This document shows, piece after piece, positions 16,640 to 24,542 of a stretch of DNA of 64,000 bases; the stretch's first letter is position 1, and each line of letters starts with the position of its first letter. The notes below the pieces were generated by a model. It did not search any database and was not told the origin of the DNA. It saw only the letters and a program-made list of their open reading frames with translations. Origin of the DNA: UBA1765 sp045629945 (GTDB lineage: Bacteria > Fibrobacterota > Fibrobacteria > Fibrobacterales > Fibrobacteraceae); contig JAZQSE010000005.1 in the NCBI GenBank assembly GCA_045629945.1, forward strand, positions 1-64,000, read 5' to 3'. A program made the translations under genes and the position numbers.

Positions 16640-17783
16640 AAAAGAGTTAATATTAAAAATTGAAAAAGCAGCCCAGGGTGGCGATGGTTTCAGCCATTTA
16701 CAAGATGGTCGGGCTTGCTTTGTTCAAGGGGCATTACCAGGGGAAACTGTTCTTGCGGAAATTACAAATAATGGCAAAGATTTTGCAAAGGCTTTTACGC
16801 TAAAAGTTTTTGAGAAAAATCCTTTGAGAGAAAAACCGCGTTGTCCTTTTTATGAACGCTGTGGAGGTTGTTCTCTACAACACGCTTCTCTTTCATTACA
16901 AATCTCTATGGCAAGAGCAGCCATTTGTGATACATTTAGGCGATTTGCTCATATTACATTGCCCGAAAATTTTCCAATTCATTTTGGTTCTCCTTGGGAA
17001 TACAGAAATAGAATTCGTGTATTGAAAGAGAAAAACTCATTCGGTTTTCGAGAAGGAGCTTCTCACCGAGTGATTCCTGTAGCGTCAAAATGTATGGTTC
17101 TTGTTCCTGCGCTACAAAAATTTTTAGAATCTCAAGAAGCTCTTTCTTTAAAAACAAAAGAACTTCAGGTTTTTGAAAATGGTAATGGAGCTATTTCTTA
17201 TTTCTATAAAGGAATGTCTCAAAAAGAATTTTTAGAAAAAGCCAATACAAGTGTAGAGATTGCGGGCAAAAAAATTTATACAGATGCTTCTGTGTTTTTT
17301 CAGTCAAACCTTTCGCTTTTGCCTGTTTTGGTAAAGCGAGTGAAAGAAGTGACAGAACCGAATACATTACTTGTTGATTTATTTAGTGGTGTTGGATTTT
17401 TTGCTTCTTTGTTAGAAGATTCTTTTGAAAAAATTGTGGCAGTTGAAAGAGATGCAAATTGTTTGCGCCTAGCAAATAAAAATTTAAAAGCGTCTGCGAC
17501 ATTTGTATCAGAACCTGCAGAAGATTGGCTTACAAAAAATATTGTTTCAAATGATGTCTCGTTAATTGTTGACCCGCCAAGAACAGGGCTTCCGCAAAGT
17601 GCAGTAGAAGCTTTGTGTAAAAGTGCTCTTTCTCGATTGATTTATGTGTCTTGTAATCCGGTTACTTTGGCAAGAGACGTATCTCTTTTAGCAAAAAGCG
17701 GTTTTAGTTTAGATTTGCTAGAAGGCTTTGCTTTTTACCCGCAAACACCACATTTAGAAATGTTAGCGGTATTACGCCGTTAA
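16632..17783 (+). CDS. 23S rRNA (uracil-5-)-methyltransferase, RlmD/TrmA family
   Basis: 383 aa. An N-terminal TRAM-like RNA-binding domain (about 1-60) is followed by an iron-sulfur cysteine cluster, CPFYERCGGCSLQH (about 73-86), and a class I SAM-dependent methyltransferase domain with DLFSGVGFFASLL near 248-260. The motif IVDPPRTGLP is at about 313-322 and the catalytic cysteine is in YVSCNPVTLARD at about 338-349. Such enzymes make 5-methyluridine in 23S rRNA or tRNA; the iron-sulfur cluster favours the RlmC/RlmD group over TrmA. The exact uridine targeted cannot be read from sequence. The start overlaps the preceding ATPase gene. Confidence 0.9.
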   Translation: MIEKELILKIEKAAQGGDGFSHLQDGRACFVQGALPGETVLAEITNNGKDFAKAFTLKVFEKNPLREKPRCPFYERCGGCSLQHASLSLQISMARAAICDTFRRFAHITLPENFPIHFGSPWEYRNRIRVLKEKNSFGFREGASHRVIPVASKCMVLVPALQKFLESQEALSLKTKELQVFENGNGAISYFYKGMSQKEFLEKANTSVEIAGKKIYTDASVFFQSNLSLLPVLVKRVKEVTEPNTLLVDLFSGVGFFASLLEDSFEKIVAVERDANCLRLANKNLKASATFVSEPAEDWLTKNIVSNDVSLIVDPPRTGLPQSAVEALCKSALSRLIYVSCNPVTLARDVSLLAKSGFSLDLLEGFAFYPQTPHLEMLAVLRR

Positions 17784-17887
17784 TTTGTTGGCAAAAGAAT
17801 AGTTTCTTTAGTTTTTAAGAGATTCTTTACAGAAAAGGCTTTTCGTTGTAAGGGATATTTTTTTATTTTTTCTTTTGTGAGGATTTT

Positions 17888-18307
17888 ATGAAAAAAATAA
17901 TTTTAATCTCTTTTATTGTTCTTCTCTCTTTAACAGCTTGTAAAGAAAAAGAAGCTCAGATTATAAGTGGGCGTGAATGGAATGTTGGGCGAAATGTAGT
18001 AGCAGATACTACATCGGCTTTTTTACATTGGGACCCATTTATTGTTCAGTTAGATTATGGGAAAAATTTTGATTTTGATTCTTTGAAGTGTGAAATCACT
18101 GATGAATCCGGAAAAGTACGTTATTCTAAAATGACGGTTGTATCTCCGAAAATGGGAAGTTATACTTTGCAAGGAAAAAAGAAAGGTAGTGTTATGACTA
18201 TTGGTGATTTTTTGCGCTCTAAAAAGCCACAAACTGCAAAAGTCCGTTTCTTTGCAAAAGACAGTTTAATTGTGGAAAAAGACATACAGGTAATTGCTGA
18301 AAAATAA
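17888..18307 (+). CDS. Small predicted lipoprotein
   Basis: 139 aa with a clear lipoprotein signal (LLSLTAC, lipobox Cys18) and a GAGG ribosome-binding site 8 nt before the ATG. The mature part is predicted beta-rich (FIVQLDYGKNFDFDSLKCEITDE, VRYSKMTVVSP, AKVRFFAKDSLIVEKDIQVI) and resembles a single Ig-like sandwich. I do not recognise a family. It is the first gene of a run of three lipoproteins leading into TolQ/TolR genes, separated from the next by 12 nt. Confidence 0.75.
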   Translation: MKKIILISFIVLLSLTACKEKEAQIISGREWNVGRNVVADTTSAFLHWDPFIVQLDYGKNFDFDSLKCEITDESGKVRYSKMTVVSPKMGSYTLQGKKKGSVMTIGDFLRSKKPQTAKVRFFAKDSLIVEKDIQVIAEK

Positions 18308-18319
18308 AAGGTTTAAATA

Positions 18320-19237
18320 ATGAAAAATTTGAAATGGTTGTTGTGTGGGCTTTCTTTTCTGTTTGTCGCTTGTGATTCAGAAATAAATGTTTCTTATAAT
18401 TTGCCAAAGCCAGTTAAACAAAATCTTTATGTAGAAGGTTATTTTGCAACGATTGATTTAAAGGGTGAAGAACGTATTGGTACAATTACTGCTACATACG
18501 TAGAGCTAGAACATTCTTCTTCTGGCGATACTTTAAAAATGAATCGTAAATATGAAATAGATAAATCTAGAGGTTATCTCAAGAATTATATGCCTTCAGA
18601 ACTTGCTTGGCGAGTAGATTCTTTATCGTTAAAAGCTTTTGATAGAGAAGTTTTTGCAATAGACGGTTTAAAAGCAGGCTATGATTCTCTTGTGCATTCT
18701 TTGCCAATGCCGGAAAAATGGCGGACTCAACTTTTGAATCCTGAATATGAAAAACATTTAATCCGTGCCGAAAAACACCGTTGGGAAATGACGCATCTTT
18801 TGAAAGGTTCTTACCCTGAAAATGCCAATATTACAGAGCAATTGAAAAAGGAAAATCGTTTGAACTTTGCTTTGATTTCAATTGATTCTGTTGTGACGGA
18901 AGGCTTTCAGAATTTAGATAAACGCAAGTGTTTTACTTATACGGTTCATTTGACCGAAACAGAAAGTTTCCCTTATTACATCTGGGAACAACATGTGAAT
19001 AGTAATATTGTTCCACAAGAATTTCAAAAGTATTACCAAGGGTTAAAGGCTGAATATAAAACGCGTTATCAAATAGCAATGGAACCACAAGGCGGAATCC
19101 TTTGCCAGGAACGTGAAGTCCGTGAAGGCTTGCATACAATGGTCAATCCGGAATCAGGCGACACGGCTACATTTAAAAGTAATATTACTTTAGAACGCCT
19201 TTACACGAAACAGGTTGCTGATGAAGTTCTTCCATAG
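18320..19237 (+). CDS. Predicted lipoprotein of unknown family
   Basis: 305 aa with a lipoprotein signal, lipobox FVAC (Cys19). The mature chain is mixed alpha/beta with many charged residues. It includes a short beta region (YVEGYFATIDLKGEERIGTITATYV at about 38-62) and a helical middle (NPEYEKHLIRAEKHRWEMTHLL). Two later cysteines, at about 214 and 271, could form a disulfide. No catalytic motif stands out. The position between another lipoprotein and the Tol-type genes suggests an envelope role coupled to that system, which is inference. Confidence 0.72.
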   Translation: MKNLKWLLCGLSFLFVACDSEINVSYNLPKPVKQNLYVEGYFATIDLKGEERIGTITATYVELEHSSSGDTLKMNRKYEIDKSRGYLKNYMPSELAWRVDSLSLKAFDREVFAIDGLKAGYDSLVHSLPMPEKWRTQLLNPEYEKHLIRAEKHRWEMTHLLKGSYPENANITEQLKKENRLNFALISIDSVVTEGFQNLDKRKCFTYTVHLTETESFPYYIWEQHVNSNIVPQEFQKYYQGLKAEYKTRYQIAMEPQGGILCQEREVREGLHTMVNPESGDTATFKSNITLERLYTKQVADEVLP

Positions 19238-19685
19238 TGCAGTTCTTGTTTTAATTTTATTGTCGTCGTTTTTTACTGGGTGTGCTTCTAACCATTCAGC
19301 CGCTCAAATTTTGGCCGAAGATTCTTATGCGGTGTATCTTGAAACGTATAAAGCTTATGCCGAAGCCGAAGAACGCTATATGAATGTGTTGTTTAATTTA
19401 GAACGAATGCCCGAAGAAGAAGAACTTTGGATTATGAAACGTTCTTTAATTGTTGAATTAGAGCAGTTGCGAAATTTAATGCTTCAAGCTCGAGCTGATT
19501 TTGATGATGCTGTAAAGGTCTGGGATTCTGATTTGCAAAATCGTTTAGCTGAAATTAAAAAAGGCAATAATTTTGTGAGTCCTAATTTGCGCGGTGCCGA
19601 TGCAAAACGTTCTTCTCCAGGAGAATTGTTGCCAGGAGAAGCTTCAAGAATCGGTCGTGATAAATTTTCAGGAGACAGTTTTTAA
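19221..19685 (+). CDS. Small coiled-coil lipoprotein upstream of tolQ
   Basis: 154 aa from the ATG at 19221 (an in-frame TTG at 19215 is less likely). The signal peptide ends at lipobox FTGC (about Cys20). The mature part is almost wholly helical and acidic, with a predicted coiled coil at about 40-110 (YKAYAEAEERYMNVLFNLE, VELEQLRNLMLQARADFDDAV), then a disordered basic tail (KRSSPGELLPGEASRIGRDK). It overlaps the preceding gene by 17 nt and ends 20 nt before tolQ. It may be a periplasmic spacer or partner for the TolQ/R motor; no family is recognised. Confidence 0.72.
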   Translation: MKFFHSAVLVLILLSSFFTGCASNHSAAQILAEDSYAVYLETYKAYAEAEERYMNVLFNLERMPEEEELWIMKRSLIVELEQLRNLMLQARADFDDAVKVWDSDLQNRLAEIKKGNNFVSPNLRGADAKRSSPGELLPGEASRIGRDKFSGDSF

Positions 19686-19705
19686 AGTTTAAAAGAACGG
19701 AGGTT

Positions 19706-20398
19706 ATGGTGCAAAACTTACCTATTTTAGAAATGGTTGCTCAGTCAGATGTAATGACTGCGGTTGTTTTGGTTATTCTTGGAATAATGTCTCTTGGTTG
19801 TTGGGGAATTATTCTTGTAAAACTTTTAACTAACGGAAAACACCAAAGGGCAAATGCCAAATTTTTTGCACAATTCCGTAAAATAGAACATTTTGTGGAT
19901 TTAATCACTTTATGTGAAAAATCTTCAGATAGTGCTTTGAAACGTTTGACTCTTGAAGTGTTGCAAGAGGCGTCAAAATTCAGTAACTATGTTAGTTACG
20001 ATTCTATACAACATAGAGCTTCTTTGTTAGAAGATACCATTCAACGTTCTATTGAAGGCTTGCGTTTAGAAGAAGATTCAAATATAGCCTTTTTAGCTAC
20101 TAGCTCGAACTTGGCTCCATTCTTTGGGTTGCTTGGAACGGTGTGGGGTATTATGGTTGCTTTTTACCAAATTGGCCAACATGGCAGTGCAGATTTGTCT
20201 GTAGTGGCTCCAGGTATTGCAATGGCTTTGATTACAACAGTTGCCGGTTTGTTGGTTGCTATTCCGGCTTCTGCAGGTTATAACGTTTTTGCTGCTCGTA
20301 ACGGTAGAAATGAAATCTCTTATTACAATTTTGGTTCGCATCTTTTGAGTCTTTTTAAACGCGACGATCTTTTGGCTCTCGAAGAATTGGCTGGATAA
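19706..20398 (+). CDS. tolQ: MotA/TolQ/ExbB proton channel family protein
   Basis: 230 aa, the TolQ size. There is an N-terminal membrane helix (about 17-40, VMTAVVLVILGIMSLGCWGIIL), a cytoplasmic helical domain, and two helices near 130-160 and 170-200. The family's channel signature is ATSSNLAPFFGLLGTVWGIMVAF followed by GIAMALITTVAGLLVAIPA. With TolR it forms a proton-driven motor that energises a TonB/TolA-like protein across the periplasm. The next gene starts 2 nt after its stop. The TolQ rather than ExbB name is by size and context only. Confidence 0.9.
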   Translation: MVQNLPILEMVAQSDVMTAVVLVILGIMSLGCWGIILVKLLTNGKHQRANAKFFAQFRKIEHFVDLITLCEKSSDSALKRLTLEVLQEASKFSNYVSYDSIQHRASLLEDTIQRSIEGLRLEEDSNIAFLATSSNLAPFFGLLGTVWGIMVAFYQIGQHGSADLSVVAPGIAMALITTVAGLLVAIPASAGYNVFAARNGRNEISYYNFGSHLLSLFKRDDLLALEELAG

Positions 20399-20400
20399 TT

Positions 20401-20814
20401 ATGAAACGTAGTCGTAGCAAGCAATTGAACCAAGAAATGAATTTGACGAACATGATTGATGTCGTGTTTGCTATCTTGATTGTGTTCATTATATCTGCTC
20501 CTTTGATGAGTCAGGGGATTAAAGTGGATTTGCCTAAAGCCGAAGCACCGACAATGGAGCAAGAAAAAGTATTGAAAGTTTCGATTACTGACAAAGCTGA
20601 AGTTTATATTGCTGATATGAAAGTAGAACTTGATGGCTTTGATAAAATTTTTAAATCTTTATGGGATGGCGAGCAAGCTGTTGTAATAAATGCAGATGAA
20701 TCAATTGCTTATGGTTTTGTAATGAAAGTGGTTTCTGCAGTGCAACAAGCTGGAGTTAAAAAACTAGGTTTTCTGACTTTATCTCCTACGGAAGAATTAG
20801 GGAATGGCAACTAA
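20401..20814 (+). CDS. tolR: ExbD/TolR family biopolymer transport protein
   Basis: 137 aa with a single N-terminal membrane helix (about 19-40) containing the essential aspartate in NLTNMIDVVFAILIVFIISAPL, followed by the conserved QGIKVDLPKA segment and a periplasmic ExbD fold ending with the AGVKKLGFLT strand. It is the proton-carrying subunit of the TolQ-TolR (ExbB-ExbD) motor. The gene overlaps the following TonB-like gene by 11 nt. Confidence 0.92.
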   Translation: MKRSRSKQLNQEMNLTNMIDVVFAILIVFIISAPLMSQGIKVDLPKAEAPTMEQEKVLKVSITDKAEVYIADMKVELDGFDKIFKSLWDGEQAVVINADESIAYGFVMKVVSAVQQAGVKKLGFLTLSPTEELGNGN

Positions 20815-21586
20815 TCACCCAAGTGAATCGTTTTTTCGGACTACGTCTTTAAAGTCTTGGAAGGCAATTGTTATTGCTGCGATTCTTTTTCATGCTACAT
20901 TGGCATTGGTGATTTTTGTGGCTCAAAATATTCGTCCGCCAAAAGAAGCAGAGTTGATACCTGTTTTTGAATTGGTTCAGGTTTCTGAAGTGGCTCCGAC
21001 ACCGGCTCCACCGCCACCACAAGAAAAAGTTTCAGAACCCAAACCACAAAAAACGCAGGAAGTAAAACCACAACCTAAGCCCAAACCAAAGCCTTTACCG
21101 CCAGAACCCAAACCAACAGAACCAGAAGTTCCAAAGCCCGAAGAACCAACTCCAGAAGAGCCTGTTGCTGAAGAACCCGTCGAAGAAGTTGCTGATACAG
21201 AAACTCCAGAAGAACCTGTTGAAGAATCTTTTGATATAGATGATATGGAAATTCCGGAGTCTTTGGAAAAATCTTCTTTGAATCCTGTTGGCTCTGTAAT
21301 GATGGACCCTGTTTTGCAAGCATTTTTGGAACGTTTAAAGCAATTGGTTATGGCCAATTTCAATCCGCCGAATGGTTTGCAAATTGCCCGAAATGCAAAA
21401 ACAACCATTCAGTTTAGCGTTAGTTCTAGTGGGCAAATTGCAGATGTTGTTTTGAAGAATTCTTCGGGTAATAAAACTTGGGATGCCCTTTCTGTTCGAG
21501 CCGTTCAAATAACAAAAAGTCCTGCGCTTCCACCAACATATCAAGGTGAAATTCTTTTATTACAGTTTAATTTTACTCCGAATTAG
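20804..21586 (+). CDS. TonB/TolA-like energy-transducing protein
   Basis: 260 aa. A single N-terminal membrane anchor (about 17-40) is followed by a long Pro/Glu/Lys-rich periplasm-spanning stretch (about 58-145, many PEP and KPKP repeats) and a C-terminal TonB-type domain (about 185-260: TTIQFSVSSSGQIADVVLKNSSGNK..., ALPP, LLLQFNF). The combination with the two preceding genes makes a complete Tol/Exb-Ton motor. Whether it serves outer-membrane integrity (TolA) or nutrient uptake (TonB) is unclear, since neither tolB/pal nor a TonB-dependent receptor is adjacent. The long minus-strand ORFs opposite the proline-rich region are compositional artefacts. Confidence 0.88.
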   Translation: MATNHPSESFFRTTSLKSWKAIVIAAILFHATLALVIFVAQNIRPPKEAELIPVFELVQVSEVAPTPAPPPPQEKVSEPKPQKTQEVKPQPKPKPKPLPPEPKPTEPEVPKPEEPTPEEPVAEEPVEEVADTETPEEPVEESFDIDDMEIPESLEKSSLNPVGSVMMDPVLQAFLERLKQLVMANFNPPNGLQIARNAKTTIQFSVSSSGQIADVVLKNSSGNKTWDALSVRAVQITKSPALPPTYQGEILLLQFNFTPN

Positions 21587-21594
21587 GGTTATAA

Positions 21595-22479
21595 GTGTTT
21601 AAAAAACTTTCGGCGTTTTTTCTTGTTTTTCTTTGCATAGGTTGTTCAGATGAAACCTTACTAGGTACAGGAGAAACTCTTGTAACTCGTTGTGCAATAG
21701 ATGAAAAAGACGCTTCACCATTGCGTTTGGTTTTTGGAGAATCCGGCGAAGCCTATATATTAAATGAATTTTCTTTGGTGTATCGCTATAATAGAGACCC
21801 TTCTAGGCTTTGCGCATTTGAATTGGATAGAGAATTTTCTTCTTTTGGCAGTTTACGCTTGCCTGGATTTGCAGAAGAAATAGATTATTATGGTTATTCG
21901 CTTTTTTATCATGATGGCATTTCTTTACGTAAGGCCGAAGATGAATCCTTTGAATGTACTTTGGCGATAAATCTTTTTGCGATAGAAAATGGAAAAATAA
22001 TTACAGGAGAGAATAGCTTAGAATTATTAGAATTAACTTCAAAAGGTTGTTTTTCATTGAATGTGAATTTTCCAGGAGCTTTGCGAATTTTAGCCGTAGC
22101 AGCATCATCAGATAAAGTCGCTACTGTTGAATCAGTAACAGGTCTAGCATCGAATCCGGAACGTTTGGTTGTTTATTCAACAGAATCTTCTTCAACACCA
22201 TTTAGACACGCTTTGTCCGATGTTGAAAATTCTAAAACGTATTTTTGCTCGGCAACAAAACTTTTATTCTTTAATTCAGGCATTCTTCTTTTTGATAAAG
22301 AATGTGAAAAATTGGGTGTTTTTGATAGAGAAGGTTATTTTATAAATTCCATTCAATTAAAAGATTTTAAAATTCGTGCCCCCATTGATATGGCAGTTTT
22401 TGATAATGAAGTCTATTTTTTAACAAAAAATTCTTTTGATTTTGGCTATAAATTGGAAATATCAGATTTATTGCGTTGA
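21595..22479 (+). CDS. Predicted lipoprotein following the Tol/Ton genes
   Basis: 294 aa starting at GTG 21595, 8 nt after the TonB-like gene, with AGGG about 8 nt upstream. Signal peptide with lipobox LCIGC (Cys17). The mature part is made of repeated short beta segments with alternating aromatic and acidic residues (AYILNEFSLVYRYNRDPSRLCAFEL, EEIDYYGYSLFYHDGISL, KIRAPIDMAVFDNEVYFLT), consistent with a beta-propeller. It occupies the place where tolB would sit in a standard tol operon, but I see no direct TolB signature. A role as a substitute outer-membrane partner is inference. Confidence 0.7.
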   Translation: MFKKLSAFFLVFLCIGCSDETLLGTGETLVTRCAIDEKDASPLRLVFGESGEAYILNEFSLVYRYNRDPSRLCAFELDREFSSFGSLRLPGFAEEIDYYGYSLFYHDGISLRKAEDESFECTLAINLFAIENGKIITGENSLELLELTSKGCFSLNVNFPGALRILAVAASSDKVATVESVTGLASNPERLVVYSTESSSTPFRHALSDVENSKTYFCSATKLLFFNSGILLFDKECEKLGVFDREGYFINSIQLKDFKIRAPIDMAVFDNEVYFLTKNSFDFGYKLEISDLLR

Positions 22480-22529
22480 ATTTTAATTCAGAACATTCCA
22501 GATTGGGGCATTTCTTTAGCAAAAAATGT

Positions 22530-22559
22530 TTGGAAAAGATATACTTTGGTGTGTATATT
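22530..22559 (+). promoter_or_regulatory. Promoter of the small structured RNA
   Basis: TTGGAA (22530-22535), an 18-nt spacer and TATATT (22554-22559) place the start at about 22566, exactly where the RNA's closing stem begins. Confidence 0.6.
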
Positions 22560-22565
22560 ATAGAC

Positions 22566-22647
22566 GTGCTCTTCGTGAATCCTGGGTTTTAGAGAAGGGA
22601 TGCTGGATCAAATCCATCGGGTAGGACTCACGGGGAGCACTTTTTTT
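22566..22647 (+). ncRNA. Structured small RNA of unrecognised family with intrinsic terminator
   Basis: About 75 nt fold into one long interrupted stem: GTGCTC (22566-22571) with GAGCAC (22635-22640), CGTGA (22574-22578) with TCACG (22628-22632), and TCCT (22580-22583) with AGGA (22623-22626). An inner hairpin TGGAT-CAA-ATCCA lies near 22602-22614. A T-run (22641-22647) directly follows the outer stem, so the stem also serves as terminator. A -10/-35 pair sits immediately upstream, and tRNA-Gln is 60 nt downstream. No open frame is present. It lacks the SRP RNA core (GGAA tetraloop with AGCAG) and is too short for 6S RNA or tmRNA, so its identity is open. Confidence 0.7.
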
Positions 22648-22707
22648 ATGTTTTTTTATTAGCCCCCCTTTAAATTTTCTGTAGAATTAGTATCTTTGGG
22701 ACTCCAT

Positions 22708-22779
22708 TGGGGTATCGTCAAGCGGTAAGACAACGGATTTTGATTCCGTTATTCGTTGGTTCGAATCCAGCTACCCCAA
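22708..22779 (+). tRNA. tRNA-Gln(TTG)
   Basis: Acceptor TGGGGTA (22708-22714) pairs with TACCCCA (22772-22778). The anticodon arm ACGGA-TTTTGAT-TCCGT has anticodon TTG (22740-22742), and the T arm is GTTGG-TTCGAAT-CCAGC. CCA is not encoded. It lies 29 nt before rplY. Confidence 0.97.
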
Positions 22780-22807
22780 TCTTTTTTTTTATGTAATGGA
22801 GTAAAAA

Positions 22808-23383
22808 ATGGAACTCACTACGCTCAAAGCAACCTCTAGAGTATTAGGCGCAGGCTCTCGCGAAATGCAACGTTTGCGCAAGACCGGTATGATTCCGGCT
22901 GTCTATTATGGTAAGGGTATCGAGCCTGTGAGCGTCGCCGTTTCTGCGGACGACGTGCGCAAGGTACTTGTCCCTGGTAAGCGTTATGCGCTTCTTGACC
23001 TTGAAATTGATGGCAAGGCCGGCAATCCAGTCGTTATTTACGACTACCAGAAAGATGCAATTTCTCAGAAGATTACTCATATTGATTTCTTGAAAATCGA
23101 AGAAAACTCTCCTGTGAAAGTTGTTGTACCAGTTACCCTTTCTGGTATTCCTGTAGGTGTTAAGGCAGAAGGCGGTATGCTTTCTCAGATTACCCGTAAG
23201 TTGAAACTTTCTGTTCTCCCAACTAAGATTCCTTCTGTTTTGACAGTTGATGTTTCTGCTTGCCATGCAGGCACAACATTCTATGCTGAAAATATGGATT
23301 TAGGTGATGCAGTACTCGTTTCTAAACCACGTACGGTTATTTTCACCATTTCTAAGGCTCGTGGCCCTAAGGAAGACTCCTAA
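22808..23383 (+). CDS. rplY: 50S ribosomal protein L25/general stress protein Ctc
   Basis: 191 aa, the long Ctc-type L25 with an N-terminal 5S rRNA-binding domain (about 1-92, SREMQRLRKTGMIPAVYYGKG) and a C-terminal TL5 domain (about 100-185, VVVPVTLSGIPVGVKAEGGML). It binds 5S rRNA in the large subunit. A purine-rich ribosome-binding site (ATGGAGTAAAAA) precedes the ATG. Third codon positions carry more C and G than neighbouring genes, as expected for a highly expressed gene. A hairpin terminator closes the unit at 23397-23432. Confidence 0.95.
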   Translation: MELTTLKATSRVLGAGSREMQRLRKTGMIPAVYYGKGIEPVSVAVSADDVRKVLVPGKRYALLDLEIDGKAGNPVVIYDYQKDAISQKITHIDFLKIEENSPVKVVVPVTLSGIPVGVKAEGGMLSQITRKLKLSVLPTKIPSVLTVDVSACHAGTTFYAENMDLGDAVLVSKPRTVIFTISKARGPKEDS

Positions 23384-23396
23384 TATTTAGGTTTGA

Positions 23397-23432
23397 AAAG
23401 AACGGGATGGCTGATGGCTATCCCGTTTTTTT
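23397..23432 (+). terminator. rplY intrinsic terminator
   Basis: AACGGGAT (23401-23408) pairs with ATCCCGTT (23420-23427), followed by eight or more T residues. Confidence 0.92.
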
Positions 23433-23462
23433 TATGCAAAAAAATGATTCTATTTTTTGTGT

Positions 23463-24533
23463 ATGAAAAAAATTATCCATGTAGATATGGATTGCTTTTA
23501 TGCTGCAGTAGAAATGAGAGAACATCCAGAATGGCGAGGTGTTCCGATGGCTGTTGGCGGTCGACCAGAACACAGAGGCGTTCTTTCTACATGTAATTAT
23601 GAAGCCCGCCGTTTTGGTTTGCATTCGGCAATGTCTTCTGCAAAAGCATTACGTCTTTGTCCCGATTTGGTGCTTGTTCCTGGGAACAGAGAACTTTATA
23701 AAGAAGAATCAGAGAAAATTTTTAGAATTTTCCAGGATTATACTTTGCAAATAGAACCAATAAGTTTAGATGAAGCTTATCTTGATGTAACAGGTGTTGC
23801 ACTTTGTAAAGGCAGCGCTACTTGGATGGCAAAAGAAATTCGGGAACGCATTTTTAAAGAGCGACATTTAACGGCGAGTGCGGGGATTGCAGAAAATAAA
23901 TTTTTAGCCAAAATTGCAAGTGATTGGAATAAACCAAATGGGCAGTTTACAATTCCGCCAGAACGTTCAGCAACTTTTGCGGCTTCTTTAGATATTGGAA
24001 AATTGCCAGGAGTCGGAAAAGTTTCAGAGAAAAAATTGCAGGAGCATGGGATATTTAAATGTTCTGACGTTTTGCGTTTTTCACTTTGGGAATTAGTTAA
24101 AATCTGTGGGTCTTTTGGTGTGCAACTTTTTCAATTTGCAAAAGGGATTGATAATCGTCCTGTGGTTTCAGAAAGAGTCCGTAAATCGTTTTCAATGGAA
24201 GATACTTTTGATAAAGATTTAAAATCAGAAGAAGAATGTATTCAGAAATTAAAAGATGTATTTGAACGGTTTTATAAATCAGTAATTACGATAAAAGAAG
24301 ATATTTCAAAAAATGGGATGTATAAAAGTTTTGTGAAAATCAAGTATTCTGATTTTTCTGTGACAACGATAGAACGTTCATTTTCTGAATTAAAATTTGA
24401 AAATTTTCTGATACTTTTTAGAGAGCGTTTCTCTATGCGAGAAGAAAAAGTTCGCTTATTAGGCCTTGGGATTCGCTTACCAGAAAAAGAAGAGAATCCG
24501 CAGTTGTCGCTAGATTTTAATGTACCTTTTTAA
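23463..24533 (+). CDS. dinB: DNA polymerase IV (Y-family, translesion)
   Basis: 356 aa. Catalytic residues appear in HVDMDCFYAAVE (Asp8) and SLDEAYLDV (about Asp103-Glu104), with the steric segment CNYEARRFGLHSAM, a helix-hairpin-helix region (LPGVGKVSEKKLQEHG), a little-finger domain and a short C-terminal tail ending in LSLDFNVPF, a likely sliding-clamp-binding peptide. It copies damaged DNA during the SOS response. Translation most likely starts at ATG 23463 (an in-frame TTG lies 6 nt earlier). No Shine-Dalgarno is visible and a -10-like TTCTAT lies 9 nt upstream, so the leader may be very short. I do not see a LexA box. Confidence 0.95.
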   Translation: MKKIIHVDMDCFYAAVEMREHPEWRGVPMAVGGRPEHRGVLSTCNYEARRFGLHSAMSSAKALRLCPDLVLVPGNRELYKEESEKIFRIFQDYTLQIEPISLDEAYLDVTGVALCKGSATWMAKEIRERIFKERHLTASAGIAENKFLAKIASDWNKPNGQFTIPPERSATFAASLDIGKLPGVGKVSEKKLQEHGIFKCSDVLRFSLWELVKICGSFGVQLFQFAKGIDNRPVVSERVRKSFSMEDTFDKDLKSEEECIQKLKDVFERFYKSVITIKEDISKNGMYKSFVKIKYSDFSVTTIERSFSELKFENFLILFRERFSMREEKVRLLGLGIRLPEKEENPQLSLDFNVPF

Positions 24534-24542
24534 AAACACCGG

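Noticed and set aside
20977..21408. 143-aa minus-strand ORF opposite the TonB-like gene
   Set aside because: A Gly/Ser low-complexity mirror of the Pro/Glu-rich plus-strand repeat, with no ribosome-binding site.
22566..22647. SRP (4.5S) RNA identity for the structured RNA
   Set aside because: The GGAA tetraloop and the AGCAG internal loop of SRP RNA are not present, although the size and hairpin shape made it worth checking.
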